Source: Pseudomonas sp. ATCC PTA-122608 | Lineage (GTDB): Bacteria > Pseudomonadota > Gammaproteobacteria > Pseudomonadales > Pseudomonadaceae | Direction of reading: 5' to 3' | Length of the DNA: 64,000 bases | Assembly (NCBI RefSeq): GCF_001952855.1 | Contig: NZ_LPNO01000001.1 | Span: forward strand, 192,073-256,072 | Part shown: one piece after another, positions 35,143-45,007 of the stretch | Position numbering within the stretch: the first letter of the stretch is position 1 | Layout: every line of letters begins with the position of its first letter | Program-made: the position numbers and the translations under genes | Notes under the pieces: generated by a model | Told to the model about the DNA's origin: nothing | Database searches by the model: none | What the model saw: only the letters and a program-made list of their open reading frames with translations

Positions 35143-36636
35143 TTACAACTTGATCCAGGTCGCCTTCAGCTCGGTGTACTTGTCGAACGCGTGCAGCGAC
35201 TTGTCGCGGCCGTTACCCGATTGCTTGAAACCACCGAACGGTGCAGTCATGTCGCCGCCATCGTACTGGTTGACCCAAACGCTACCGGCACGCAGTGCCT
35301 TGGCGGTCAGGTGCGCCTTGGAGATGTTCGACGTCCACACCGCAGCGGCCAGGCCGTATTGGGTGTCGTTGGCGATCGCAATGGCTTCTTCCACGCTGTC
35401 GAAGGCAATCACCGACAGCACGGGGCCGAAGATTTCTTCCTGGGCGATCTTCATGGCGTTGGTCACGCCGTCGAAGATCGTTGGCTCGACATAGGTGCCA
35501 CCGCTTTCCTGCAGCGTGCGCTTGCCGCCGGCCACCAGCTTGGCGCCATCGGCATGCCCGGCTTCGATGTACGACAGCACAGTGTTCATCTGCTGGGTAT
35601 CCACCAGCGCGCCGACCGTGGTGGCCGGGTCCAGCGGGTTGCCCGGCTTCCAGGCCTTGAGGGCCTCGATCACCAGCGGCAGGAATTTATCCTTGATCGA
35701 ACGCTCCACCAGCAGGCGCGAACCGGCGGTGCACACTTCGCCCTGGTTGAAGGCGATGGCGCCGGCGGCGGATTCGGCAGCGGCTTGCAGATCCGGAGCA
35801 TCGGCGAACACGATGTTCGGGCTCTTGCCGCCAGCTTCCAGCCAGACGCGCTTCATGTTCGACTCACCGGAACGAATCAGCAGTTGCTTGGCGATCTTGG
35901 TGGAACCGGTGAACACCAGGGTGTCGACGTCCATGTGCAGCGCCAGGGCGTTACCCACGGTGTGTCCATAGCCCGGCAGCACGTTGAACACGCCTTTCGG
36001 GATACCGGCTTCAACCGCCAGCTCGGCGATGCGGATGGCGGTCAGCGGCGACTTTTCAGACGGCTTGAGGATCACCGAGTTACCGGTGGACAGCGCCGGC
36101 CCGAGTTTCCAGCAGGCCATCATCAGCGGGAAGTTCCACGGCACGATAGCCGCGACAACGCCCACTGGCTCGCGGGTCACCAGGCCCAGTTGGTCGTGGG
36201 GCGTGGCAGCGACTTCATCGTAGATCTTGTCGATGGCCTCACCGCTCCAGCTCAGGGCTTGCGCCGCGCCTGGAACGTCGATGTTCAGGGAGTCACTGAT
36301 CGGTTTGCCCATGTCCAGGGTTTCAAGCAGTGCCAACTCTTCGGCGTTGGCCTTGAGCAAGCCGGCGAAACGGATCATGGTGGCTTTGCGCTTGGCCGGC
36401 GCCAGGCGTGACCAGGCACCGGAATTGAAGGTGGCGCGGGCGTTTTCAACAGCGCGCTGGGCGTCGGCGACGTCACAGCTGGCAACGGTGGCCAGCAGAC
36501 GGCCATCGACCGGGCTGAGGCATTCGAACGTGTCGCCGGAAACCGCGGCGGTGTATTCGCCATTGATGTAGGCGCGGCCTTCGATCTTCAGATCCTTGGC
36601 GCGTTGTTCCCAGTCGGCACGGGTCAGGGTGGTCAT
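35143..36636 (-). CDS. kauB: NAD(P)+-dependent aldehyde dehydrogenase, KauB/PuuC-like
   Basis: A 497-residue aldehyde dehydrogenase. The cofactor and catalytic elements are intact: IVPWNFPLMMACWKLGPALS near residue 165, FTGSTKIAKQLL, the general base in LEAGGKSPNIVFAD, the catalytic cysteine in FNQGEVCTAGSR near residue 302, and EIFGPVLSVIAFD. KauB/PauC/PuuC enzymes oxidise gamma-glutamyl-aminobutyraldehyde and similar aldehydes in polyamine and arginine catabolism; PauR-like and PauB-like genes upstream fit this. The start has GAGGAGG. It diverges from the cupin gene at 36867. The symbol rests on synteny and general similarity; substrate range may be broad. Confidence 0.88.
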   Translation of the reverse strand: MTTLTRADWEQRAKDLKIEGRAYINGEYTAAVSGDTFECLSPVDGRLLATVASCDVADAQRAVENARATFNSGAWSRLAPAKRKATMIRFAGLLKANAEELALLETLDMGKPISDSLNIDVPGAAQALSWSGEAIDKIYDEVAATPHDQLGLVTREPVGVVAAIVPWNFPLMMACWKLGPALSTGNSVILKPSEKSPLTAIRIAELAVEAGIPKGVFNVLPGYGHTVGNALALHMDVDTLVFTGSTKIAKQLLIRSGESNMKRVWLEAGGKSPNIVFADAPDLQAAAESAAGAIAFNQGEVCTAGSRLLVERSIKDKFLPLVIEALKAWKPGNPLDPATTVGALVDTQQMNTVLSYIEAGHADGAKLVAGGKRTLQESGGTYVEPTIFDGVTNAMKIAQEEIFGPVLSVIAFDSVEEAIAIANDTQYGLAAAVWTSNISKAHLTAKALRAGSVWVNQYDGGDMTAPFGGFKQSGNGRDKSLHAFDKYTELKATWIKL

Positions 36637-36866
36637 GCGAGTGTCCTCCTCTTATTGAATACAAGGGCCGGGCGATGTACCCAGGCACCTTCGAAGAATG
36701 CTTGCCCGGCCAGCCAGCTGTTCGGCTCAAGGCAGCTGCCACCCTAAACCAGCGGCGATGGATGTTTCAATATATTTGACATAACGGCAGCAAACGCCCT
36801 TGCGATGTTCATTTTAATAAACATAGACTTTGAGCTCTCCAACCGCAGGCCAGACGGGACACGCCC

Positions 36867-37229
36867 ATGAACATCCAGAATATCGTCGACTTCAGCCAGG
36901 CCAGGACCGAGCCTGACCGCTACCGTCCGGCTGCGGAGAAAATCCTCAAGGGTGACCCTGAGCAAACCGTCTACAACCATTACAACAGTCCATGCGGCCA
37001 GATGAGCGCCGGGGTCTGGGAAGGTGAAGTCGGGCAGTGGAAGGTCAACTACACCGAGCATGAATACTGCGAGATCGTGCAGGGCGTCTCTGTATTGCGC
37101 GACGCCGATGGCAACGCCAAGACCTTGCGCGCCGGTGACCGCTTCGTCATTCCGGCCGGTTTCAGCGGCACCTGGGAAGTGCTGGAACCCTGCCGCAAGA
37201 TCTACGTGGTGTTCGAAGAAAAGGCCTGA
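36867..37229 (+). CDS. Cupin-domain protein (DUF861-like)
   Basis: A 120-residue single-domain cupin. The fold-defining motifs are YTEHEYCEIVQGVSVLRDAD and GDRFVIPAGFSGTWEVLEPC, of the type seen in ureidoglycine-aminohydrolase-like and DUF861 proteins. The usual metal-binding histidine triad is incomplete, so catalysis is uncertain. It diverges from the aldehyde dehydrogenase, 230 bp away, and ends at a bidirectional terminator shared with rpmBG. A small cupin at this place also occurs, as I recall, in P. aeruginosa near kauB, but its role is unknown. Confidence 0.82.
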   Translation: MNIQNIVDFSQARTEPDRYRPAAEKILKGDPEQTVYNHYNSPCGQMSAGVWEGEVGQWKVNYTEHEYCEIVQGVSVLRDADGNAKTLRAGDRFVIPAGFSGTWEVLEPCRKIYVVFEEKA

Positions 37230-37245
37230 TCAATTTTTCAGGCAC

Positions 37246-37282
37246 AAAAAAAAGCCCGCATCGTGAGATACGGGCTTTTTTT
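37246..37282. terminator. Bidirectional terminator, cupin / rpmBG
   Basis: The stem AAGCCCGCATC and complement GATACGGGCTT (one G-T pair) is flanked by an A8 tract and a T7 tract, between convergent genes. Confidence 0.88.
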
Positions 37283-37300
37283 CACAAGGAAGAAAACCAA

Positions 37301-37456
37301 TTACTTGATTTTGCCTTCTTTGTAGATCACGTGCTTGCGAACGCGCGGGTCGAACATTTTCTTTTCGAGCTTGTCCGGGGTAGTACGCTTGTTCTTGTCG
37401 GTAGTGTAGAAGTGACCAGTACCGGCGCTAGAGATCATTCGAATCAATTCACGCAT
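37301..37456 (-). CDS. rpmG: 50S ribosomal protein L33
   Basis: A 51-residue ribosomal protein, below the length limit of simple ORF lists. The translation begins [20 protein letters not shown] and ends [14 protein letters not shown], matching the cysteine-free L33 form. It binds the large subunit near the E site. It follows rpmB by 11 nt on the same strand in the classic rpmB-rpmG operon. A purine-rich GGAG site lies just upstream. Nothing unusual is seen. Confidence 0.96.
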   Translation of the reverse strand: MRELIRMISSAGTGHFYTTDKNKRTTPDKLEKKMFDPRVRKHVIYKEGKIK

Positions 37457-37467
37457 GATTTAGCTCC

Positions 37468-37701
37468 TTAGATTTTGCCGTCGCGGCGCAGTTCGGCCAG
37501 CACGACAGTGATGCCACGCTTGTCGATAACACGCATGCCTTTGGCAGATACGCGCAGACGGACAAAACGTTTCTCTTCTTCAACCCAAAAGCGATGATGC
37601 TGCAGGTTTGGCAGGAAACGACGACGGGTTTTGTTGTTTGCGTGGGAAATGTTATTCCCAGTCACCGGACCCTTACCGGTAACTTGACAGACTCTCGACA
37701 T
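37468..37701 (-). CDS. rpmB: 50S ribosomal protein L28
   Basis: A 77-residue ribosomal protein with the standard N-terminus [20 protein letters not shown] and the [16 protein letters not shown] core. It is the first gene of rpmBG. Its transcript appears to start about 140 nt upstream (promoter at 37850-37878), leaving a long leader with strong GC-rich hairpins, one of them (37727-37745) close to the ribosome site. That could serve translational feedback, as in other ribosomal protein operons. Confidence 0.96.
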   Translation of the reverse strand: MSRVCQVTGKGPVTGNNISHANNKTRRRFLPNLQHHRFWVEEEKRFVRLRVSAKGMRVIDKRGITVVLAELRRDGKI

Positions 37702-38159
37702 GCCTCAGCCCTCTAAAACCACATGCCCAACCCGGCATGGGTTGGCCGCTTAATCTCTCAGTCATTTGGCGCCAGGCGCCGCGTTTCTTTAGGGTCTTAC
37801 CGGCTACACCTACTAGCGAAGGAACCGGGCCCCTAGAAAAGAGCGCTGCTTTATACCAGAAAGACCCCAGTGCAACAACAGGCCGTGTGTTTTTACACGC
37901 GTAAATCCAGGCTATGGACGCCTGAACCGTTGCCAGGGTGGGCCGCTATAGAAGCTAACCGCTCGTCGCACAGAATGATTTACAGCGCCCGCGCGCACTG
38001 CAAAGTGCCCGGCAAAACGACCTGAGGCGCCATCAAAACAGTATTTGAGGCAAAAGCACAGGCAAAAATGGGCTAGTCATTTGTCAATCAGCCCACTACG
38101 GTAGGACTTTTCCAGACTGCACTCGCAGATGGGCCTTCGATCTGCAAAGGAAACTGAAT
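37702..38159. promoter_or_regulatory. 458-bp gap: rpmB promoter and leader, then upstream region of the binding protein
   Basis: On the minus strand a good promoter is visible: -35 TTGTTG (37878-37873), 17-bp spacer and -10 TATAAA (37855-37850). The leader to rpmB contains the palindromic run GGCGCCAGGCGCC and the hairpin CCAACCC-ATGCC-GGGTTGG (37727-37745). The right part holds a hairpin TGGGCT-N15-AGCCCA (38069-38095) and the AAGGAAA ribosome site of the next gene. No credible ORF lies in the gap. Confidence 0.6.
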
Positions 38160-39752
38160 ATGCGCCTCGCTGCCCTACCGCTATTGCTAGCCCCTCTTTT
38201 TATTGCTGCACACGCCCAGGCGGCCACCACCTTGAGCGTCTGCACCGAAGCCAGCCCCGAAGGCTTCGACGTGGTCCAATACAACTCGCTGACCACCACC
38301 AATGCCTCGGCAGACGTATTGATGAACCGCCTGGTGGACTTCGACGCCACCAGCGGCAAGCTGGTCCCGAGCCTGGCAGACAGCTGGGACGTATCGCCGG
38401 ACGGCCTGACCTACACCTTCAAGCTGCACCCGGACGTTAAATTCCATCGCACCGAATACTTCACTCCAAGCCGTACCCTGACCGCCGAAGACGTGCGCTT
38501 CAGCTTCGAGCGCATGCTCGACCCGGCCAACCCGTGGCACAAGATTGCCCAGAGTGGCTTCCCCCACGCCCAATCGCTGCAGCTGCCAACGCTGATCAAG
38601 AAGATCGACGCCCTCGATCCGCTGACCGTGCGCTTTACCCTGGACCACGCCGATTCGACCTTCCTCGCCGCATTGAGCATGGGCTTCGCCTCGATCTACC
38701 CGGCGGAATACGCCGACAAACTGCTCAAGGCCGGCACACCCGAAAAACTCAACAGCCAGCCTATCGGTACCGGGCCGTTCATTTTCGGGCGCTTCCAGAA
38801 GGATGCAACGATTCGCTACAAGGCCAACCCGGACTACTTCGCCGGCAAGCCTGCGGTGGATAACCTGATCTTTGCGATCACCCCGGACGCCAACGTGCGC
38901 CTGCAAAGGTTGCGTCGCGATGAGTGCCAGATCGCCCTGTCGCCCAAGCCCCTGGATATCGATGCTGCGCAGAAAGACGCCGACTTGAAGATCGAGAAAA
39001 CAGCGGCCTTCATGACCGCGTTTGTCGCCATCAACAGCCAGCATCCGCCGCTGGACAAGCCGGAAGTTCGCCAGGCAATCAACCTGGCCTTCGACAAGGC
39101 CAGCTACCTCAAGGCGGTATTCGAAGGCACCGCCGAAGCCGCCAATGGCCCATACCCGCCCAATACCTGGAGCTACGCCAAGGACTTGCCGGGCTACCCG
39201 CAGGACATTGCCAAGGCCAAGCAGCTACTGGATCGTGCCGGGCTCAAGGATGGCTTCAAGACCACCATCTGGACCCGACCGTCGGGCAGCCTGCTGAACC
39301 CCAACCCAAGCCTCGGCGCACAACTGCTGCAAGCGGACCTGGCCAAGGTCGGCATCCAGGCTGAAATCCGCGTGATCGAATGGGGCGAACTGATCCGTCG
39401 CGCCAAGGCCGGCGAGCACGACCTGCTGTTCATGGGCTGGGCCGGCGATAACGGTGACCCGGATAACTTCCTGACGCCGCAGTTCTCCTGCGCGGCCGTA
39501 AAGTCCGGGACCAACTTCGCCCGCTATTGCGACCCTGCGCTGGACAAGCTGATCAGCGCCGGCAAGACCACCAGCGAACAAGGCGTGCGCAGCAAGCTGT
39601 ACCAGCAGGCCCAGGCGCAGATCCAGCAACAGGCGTTGTGGCTGCCACTGGCGCACCCGACGGCGTTTGCGCTGACGCGCAAAAATGTCGAGGGGTATCA
39701 GGTGAGCCCGTTCGGGCGCCAGGATTACTCCAAGGTCAGCGTCAAGCCATAA
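38160..39752 (+). CDS. Peptide ABC transporter substrate-binding protein, DppA-like
   Basis: A 530-residue periplasmic binding protein of the SBP_bac_5 (DppA/OppA) family. The signal peptide covers about residues 1-21 (LPLLLAPLFIAAHAQA-A). The family signature is near residue 65: LADSWDVSPDGLTYTFKLHP and DVKFHRTEYF. The C-terminal YQQAQAQIQQQALWLPLAHPTAFALTR is typical too. No permease or ATPase gene is linked, so it must share a transporter encoded elsewhere; P. aeruginosa has several such orphan DppA-like proteins (PA5317 at the same place, as I recall). It could also hand ligand to a receptor. A 100-bp REPIN follows. Confidence 0.9.
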   Translation: MRLAALPLLLAPLFIAAHAQAATTLSVCTEASPEGFDVVQYNSLTTTNASADVLMNRLVDFDATSGKLVPSLADSWDVSPDGLTYTFKLHPDVKFHRTEYFTPSRTLTAEDVRFSFERMLDPANPWHKIAQSGFPHAQSLQLPTLIKKIDALDPLTVRFTLDHADSTFLAALSMGFASIYPAEYADKLLKAGTPEKLNSQPIGTGPFIFGRFQKDATIRYKANPDYFAGKPAVDNLIFAITPDANVRLQRLRRDECQIALSPKPLDIDAAQKDADLKIEKTAAFMTAFVAINSQHPPLDKPEVRQAINLAFDKASYLKAVFEGTAEAANGPYPPNTWSYAKDLPGYPQDIAKAKQLLDRAGLKDGFKTTIWTRPSGSLLNPNPSLGAQLLQADLAKVGIQAEIRVIEWGELIRRAKAGEHDLLFMGWAGDNGDPDNFLTPQFSCAAVKSGTNFARYCDPALDKLISAGKTTSEQGVRSKLYQQAQAQIQQQALWLPLAHPTAFALTRKNVEGYQVSPFGRQDYSKVSVKP

Positions 39753-39764
39753 GCCAGGCCCCCC

Positions 39765-39864
39765 TGTAGGAGCGAGCTTGCTCGCGAAGGTCGTCAACGA
39801 TAACGCGGGAAACCTGACACCCAACGGTGCCCTCAGGTTTTTCGCGAGCAAGCTCACTCCTACA
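39765..39864. repeat. 100-bp REPIN unit, forward orientation
   Basis: Arms TGTAGGAGCGAGCTTGCTCG and complement with one mismatch (CTCACTCCTACA); the interior contains AACGATAACGCGGG and CCTCAGGTTTTTCGCG. It lies between the convergent binding-protein and radC genes. Confidence 0.9.
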
Positions 39865-39868
39865 GAGC

Positions 39869-40543
39869 CTACATCCACCCAAATTCCGCCATCGACAGCG
39901 GATCACCCTCCCCCACAATGATGTGGTCCAGCACACGCACGTCCACCATCTCCAACGCCTTTTGCAGCACTCTGGTCAGTTTTCGATCAGCGATGCTGGG
40001 CTCGGCGCTGCCGGAAGGATGGTTGTGGCACAGGATCAGCGCCGCGGCGTTGTAGTCCAGGGCGCGCTTGACCACTTGCCGGGGATAAACCGTGGCGTTG
40101 TCGATGGTGCCTTGAAACAGCTTCTCGAAGCCCAGCACCCGATGCTTGGAGTCGAGAAACAGGCAGCCGAATATCTCGTGAGGCTCATGGCGCAGCAGCG
40201 CCTTGAGGTAGTCGCGCACGGCCTCCGGACTTTCCAGCACCGAATCGCTGCGCAAGCGCTCGGCCAAATGACGGCGGGCCATTTCCAGTACGGCTTGAAG
40301 CTGGGCGAACTTCGCCGGCCCCAGGCCCAGGTGCTGGCTGAACACCGTCTGCCGGGCCTCCATCAGCGCGCGCAGGCTGCCAAATTGCGCCAGCAGATGC
40401 CGCGCCAGGTCCACGGCACTCTTACCGGACACCCCGGTGCGCAGGAAAATCGCCAGCAATTCAGCGTCGGAAAGGTTCTCCGCGCCCAGTTCCAACAGCT
40501 TCTCCCGCGGACGCTCTGCCGCAGGCCAATCGCGAATACTCAT
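39869..40543 (-). CDS. radC: RadC family JAB-domain protein
   Basis: A 224-residue RadC. The N-terminal helix-hairpin-helix part covers residues about 1-100 ([20 protein letters not shown]). The C-terminal JAMM/MPN metal-binding domain has the signature [14 protein letters not shown] and an upstream glutamate in [17 protein letters not shown]. Despite its name its role in DNA repair is not established. The ATG follows GGAGGT and sits opposite coaBC; the two genes start about 130 bp apart and share a control region. The longer upstream frame overlaps coaBC and is rejected. RadC copies can be mobile-element borne, but this one is at its usual chromosomal place. Confidence 0.92.
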   Translation of the reverse strand: MSIRDWPAAERPREKLLELGAENLSDAELLAIFLRTGVSGKSAVDLARHLLAQFGSLRALMEARQTVFSQHLGLGPAKFAQLQAVLEMARRHLAERLRSDSVLESPEAVRDYLKALLRHEPHEIFGCLFLDSKHRVLGFEKLFQGTIDNATVYPRQVVKRALDYNAAALILCHNHPSGSAEPSIADRKLTRVLQKALEMVDVRVLDHIIVGEGDPLSMAEFGWM

Positions 40544-40673
40544 GGCACCTCCGTGTGCATGTGCGCCGCTGTTGCATGGCGGACGCTGTGGTATCTTAGG
40601 CCATCTTTTTGCGTGCGATTTCACCTGGGGAGGGGGCATCGCAACGCCATCACTGAACTGGAAAGGCAAGCCA

Positions 40674-41882
40674 ATGCAGCGTCTGTATCGGAAACGCATC
40701 GTTCTCGGCGTCGGCGGCGGCATTGCCGCCTACAAGAGCGCAGAGCTGGTTCGCAGGCTCCTCGACCAAGGCGCCGAAGTGCGCGTGGTGATGACCCGTG
40801 GCGGCAGTGAATTCATTACCCCACTGACCATGCAGGCACTGTCCGGTCACCCGGTTCACCTCGACCTGCTGGACCCCGCGGCCGAAGCCGCCATGGGCCA
40901 CATCGAGCTGGCCAAGTGGGCCGACCTGGTGCTGATCGCCCCGGCCACCGCCGACCTGATCGCCCGCCTCGCCCAAGGCATTGCCGACGACCTGCTGACT
41001 ACCCTGGTGCTGGCCACCGACGCCACCGTCGCGATCGCCCCGGCCATGAACCAGGCCATGTGGCGCGACCCCGCCACCCAGGCCAACACCCAACTCTTGC
41101 AAAGCCGCGGCCTCAAGGTCTTCGGGCCGGCCTCCGGCAGCCAGGCCTGCGGCGACGTGGGCATGGGCCGCATGCTCGAAGCCACCGACCTCGCCCAATG
41201 CGCCGCCGACTGCTTCCAGCACCTGGCCCTGACCGGCAAGCACGTGCTGATTACCGCCGGCCCGACCCAGGAAAACATCGACCCGGTGCGCTACATCACC
41301 AACCATAGCTCAGGAAAAATGGGCTTTGCCCTGGCTGAAGCGGCGGTCGAGGCAGGCGCCCGTGTGACGTTGATCACCGGCCCGGTGCATTTGCCGACCC
41401 CGGATCGTGTCACCCGAATCGACGTAGTCAGCGCCCGCGACATGCTGGCGGCCTGTGAAGCGGCGATTCCCTGCGACCTGTTTATCGCCTCGGCAGCGGT
41501 CGCGGACTACCGCCCCGAAGTAGTTGCACCGCAGAAACTCAAGAAAGACCCTACAAGCGGCGACGGCCTGCTCCTGCAAATGGTCCGTAACCCGGACATT
41601 CTGGCGACCATAGCCACCCGCGAGGACCGCCCGTTCAGCGTCGGCTTCGCTGCCGAAACCGAGCATTTGCTGGACTACGCCGCACGCAAATTGAAAGACA
41701 AGAACCTCGACCTGATTGTCGCCAACGATGTCGCCAACCCGAGCATCGGCTTCAACAGCGAGGAAAATGCCATCAGCGTGATCGACCGCGAGTTGCACGC
41801 TACCGTTTTCGCCCAGACCAGCAAGGGCAAGATTGCCCGCCAACTGATCTCTTTTATCGCCCTACGGCTGAACCAGGTTTAA
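40674..41882 (+). CDS. coaBC: Bifunctional CoaB/CoaC (phosphopantothenoylcysteine synthetase/decarboxylase)
   Basis: A 402-residue enzyme for two steps of coenzyme A synthesis: CTP-dependent joining of cysteine to phosphopantothenate and FMN-dependent decarboxylation. The CoaC half (residues 1-190) has [20 protein letters not shown], the catalytic-histidine region ([20 protein letters not shown]), PAMNQAMW, and the active-site cysteine in [13 protein letters not shown]. The CoaB half has [26 protein letters not shown] and KKDPTSGDG. The ATG was chosen by similarity and by GGAAAGG upstream. It is followed after 5 bp by dut, giving the well-known coaBC-dut operon. Confidence 0.96.
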   Translation: MQRLYRKRIVLGVGGGIAAYKSAELVRRLLDQGAEVRVVMTRGGSEFITPLTMQALSGHPVHLDLLDPAAEAAMGHIELAKWADLVLIAPATADLIARLAQGIADDLLTTLVLATDATVAIAPAMNQAMWRDPATQANTQLLQSRGLKVFGPASGSQACGDVGMGRMLEATDLAQCAADCFQHLALTGKHVLITAGPTQENIDPVRYITNHSSGKMGFALAEAAVEAGARVTLITGPVHLPTPDRVTRIDVVSARDMLAACEAAIPCDLFIASAAVADYRPEVVAPQKLKKDPTSGDGLLLQMVRNPDILATIATREDRPFSVGFAAETEHLLDYAARKLKDKNLDLIVANDVANPSIGFNSEENAISVIDRELHATVFAQTSKGKIARQLISFIALRLNQV

Positions 41883-41887
41883 TTTCC

Positions 41888-42343
41888 ATGCACGCTTTGC
41901 AAGCCAAGATCCTCGACCCCCGCATCGGCAACGAATTCCCGCTGCCGGCCTACGCCACTCCAGGCTCCGCCGGCCTCGACCTGCGCGCCATGCTCAAGCA
42001 GGACACCGTGCTTGAGCCGGGCCAGACCATTCTGATTCCGACCGGCCTGTCGATCTACGTGGGCGACCCTGGCCTCGCGGCGCTGATCCTGCCGCGCTCC
42101 GGCCTGGGTCACAAACACGGGATCGTCCTCGGTAACTTGGTAGGCCTGATCGATTCGGACTACCAGGGCGAATTGATGGTGTCCTGCTGGAACCGTGGCC
42201 AGACCGCGTTCAACATCGCCGTCGGCGAGCGCATTGCCCAACTTGTGCTTGTGCCGGTGGTGCAGGCGCACTTCGAACTGGTCGAAGAGTTCGACGAAAC
42301 CCAGCGTGGTGCAGGCGGCTTCGGACATTCCGGCAGCCACTGA
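41888..42343 (+). CDS. dut: Deoxyuridine 5'-triphosphate nucleotidohydrolase
   Basis: A 151-residue homotrimeric dUTPase converting dUTP to dUMP, which keeps uracil out of DNA and feeds thymidylate synthesis. The five motifs are visible: [46 protein letters not shown] and the C-terminal [10 protein letters not shown] that closes the active site. It is 5 bp behind coaBC. A GC-rich hairpin (GCCGGGTGCCTCACCCGGC, 42370-42388) lies shortly after the stop codon and may end the transcript, though no T tract follows. Confidence 0.96.
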   Translation: MHALQAKILDPRIGNEFPLPAYATPGSAGLDLRAMLKQDTVLEPGQTILIPTGLSIYVGDPGLAALILPRSGLGHKHGIVLGNLVGLIDSDYQGELMVSCWNRGQTAFNIAVGERIAQLVLVPVVQAHFELVEEFDETQRGAGGFGHSGSH

Positions 42344-42422
42344 CTAAGCTGAACTGACTTAGCCGGACAAGCCGGGTGCCTCACCCGGCCTGACGCCAAC
42401 GCATGGCCTTTCAGGATGAAGA

Positions 42423-42623
42423 ATGCGCGGAACTTATCAGCAAGATTTCCCCAGTGAAATCAGGACATTAGGCGGGCGAAAGAGCGGTGCTCCGGCGCCG
42501 ATGGCACTTTTGCACCACGAACTCTATGCCAAAAACGCCGTCTTACCCTTCAGTTTGAGCCTGCCGGTCAGCACCCCTGAGGCCAGCCCCGCCCCTTTCA
42601 GATGGAGTTCCCCCCCGCAATGA
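42423..42623 (+). CDS. Putative 66-residue leader ORF overlapping algC start
   Basis: An ATG with AGGA 6 nt upstream opens a 66-codon frame whose TGA stop overlaps the algC ATG as ATGA, the usual arrangement for coupled translation. The peptide (start MRGTYQQDFPSEIRTLGGRK) has no recognised domain. Codon use is mixed, with several codons rare in this genome (AGG, TTA, CGA, AGA), which argues against a conserved protein but not against a leader peptide. It may be chance; I list it because the ribosome site and overlap are both good. Confidence 0.3.
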   Translation: MRGTYQQDFPSEIRTLGGRKSGAPAPMALLHHELYAKNAVLPFSLSLPVSTPEASPAPFRWSSPPQ

Positions 42624-44017
42624 GCAACGCAGCCCGAGTCGCCCCGACGTTTCCCGACAGCATTTTCCGCGCCTATGACATCCGTGGCGTGGTCCCCAAG
42701 ACCCTGACCGCCGAAACCGCCTACTGGATCGGCCGTGCCATTGGCTCCCAGAGCCTGGCCCAGGGCGAGCCCAATGTTTCCGTTGGCCGTGATGGCCGCC
42801 TCTCCGGCCCCGAGCTGGTGGAGCAACTGATCCAGGGCCTGGCCGACAGCGGCTGCCATGTCAGCGACGTCGGCCTGGTGCCAACGCCTGCGCTGTACTA
42901 CGCGGCCAACGTACTGGCCGGCAAGTCGGGCGTGATGCTCACCGGCAGCCACAACCCGTCGGACTACAACGGCTTCAAGATCGTCATCGCCGGCGATACC
43001 CTGGCCAACGAACAGATCCAGGCCCTGCACACCCGCCTGAAGACCAACGACCTGACCAGCGGCACCGGCAGCATTACCAAGGTTGAGATTCTCGATCGCT
43101 ACTCGGACGAAATCACCCGCGACGTCAAACTCGCCCGCCGCCTGAAAGTGGTGGTGGACTGCGGCAACGGCGCGGCTGGCGTGATCGCCCCGCAACTGAT
43201 CGAAGCCCTGAATTGCGAAGTGATCCCGCTGTTCTGCGAGGTCGACGGCAACTTCCCTAACCACCACCCGGACCCGGGCAAGCCTGAGAACCTGGTGGAC
43301 CTGATCGCCAAGGTCAAGGAAACCGGCGCCGACCTCGGCCTGGCTTTCGACGGCGACGGCGACCGCGTCGGCGTAGTGACCAACACCGGCAATATCGTGT
43401 TCCCGGACCGCCTGCTGATGCTGTTTGCCCGCGACGTCGTGGCGCGCAACCCGGGCGCCGAGATCATCTTCGACGTCAAATGCACCCGCCGCCTGACGCC
43501 GCTGATCAAGGAATACGGTGGTCGTCCGCTAATGTGGAAGACCGGTCACTCGTTGATCAAAAAGAAAATGAAGGAAACCGGTGCGCTGTTGGCCGGTGAA
43601 ATGAGCGGCCACGTGTTCTTCAAGGAGCGCTGGTTCGGTTTTGACGACGGCATTTACAGCGCCGCCCGTCTGCTGGAGATCCTCAGCAAGGAAAAATCCA
43701 CCGCGGAAGACCTGTTTGAGACCTTCCCGAATGATATTTCTACGCCAGAGATCAATATCCATGTGACCGAAGAGAGCAAATTCAGCATCATTGACGCACT
43801 GCACGATGCGCAATGGGGCGAAGGCGCCAACCTGACCACCATTGACGGCGTGCGGGTCGATTACGCCAAAGGCTGGGGCCTGGTTCGCGCATCCAACACC
43901 ACACCGGTGCTGGTGCTGCGTTTCGAGGCGGATTCCGAGGCTGAGTTGCAGCGCATCAAGGACGTGTTCCACGCCCAGTTGAAACGTGTTGCCCCTGATC
44001 TCCAATTACCGTTCTGA
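42620..44017 (+). CDS. algC: Phosphomannomutase/phosphoglucomutase AlgC
   Basis: A 465-residue enzyme interconverting 1- and 6-phosphates of mannose and glucose; it supplies precursors for alginate, LPS, rhamnolipid and Psl-type polysaccharides. Signatures: FRAYDIRGVVPKTLTAE at the N-terminus, the phosphoserine loop TGSHNPSDYNG near residue 109, the metal loop FDGDGDRVG, GEMSGHVFF, and the phosphate-binding RASNTTPVLVLRFEA. The start MSNAARV gives the expected length. In P. aeruginosa transcription depends on AlgR and RpoN; I see no clear site of either here. It is followed by argB after 21 bp. Confidence 0.96.
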   Translation: MSNAARVAPTFPDSIFRAYDIRGVVPKTLTAETAYWIGRAIGSQSLAQGEPNVSVGRDGRLSGPELVEQLIQGLADSGCHVSDVGLVPTPALYYAANVLAGKSGVMLTGSHNPSDYNGFKIVIAGDTLANEQIQALHTRLKTNDLTSGTGSITKVEILDRYSDEITRDVKLARRLKVVVDCGNGAAGVIAPQLIEALNCEVIPLFCEVDGNFPNHHPDPGKPENLVDLIAKVKETGADLGLAFDGDGDRVGVVTNTGNIVFPDRLLMLFARDVVARNPGAEIIFDVKCTRRLTPLIKEYGGRPLMWKTGHSLIKKKMKETGALLAGEMSGHVFFKERWFGFDDGIYSAARLLEILSKEKSTAEDLFETFPNDISTPEINIHVTEESKFSIIDALHDAQWGEGANLTTIDGVRVDYAKGWGLVRASNTTPVLVLRFEADSEAELQRIKDVFHAQLKRVAPDLQLPF

Positions 44018-44038
44018 TTTTTTGTACCGGAGCCCTGA

Positions 44039-44944
<906 letters not shown>

Positions 44945-44956
44945 GCGCTGGCAAAC

Positions 44957-44995
44957 AAAAAGGCCCCGTTCAATTCGATTGAACGGGGCCTTTTT
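44957..44995. terminator. Bidirectional terminator, argB / pyrE
   Basis: A perfect 16-bp stem (AGGCCCCGTTCAATTC region and complement) is flanked by an A5 and a T5 tract, between convergent genes. Confidence 0.92.
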
Positions 44996-45007
44996 ATTGG
45001 TCGGCGA

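Noticed and set aside
39869..40543. RadC as a mark of a mobile element
   Set aside because: It diverges from coaBC at its standard chromosomal position and no phage or plasmid genes are nearby.
42480..42530. TGGCAC...TTGCA ahead of algC as a sigma-54 promoter
   Set aside because: The two elements are only 2 bp apart instead of 5, which does not fit a -24/-12 promoter.
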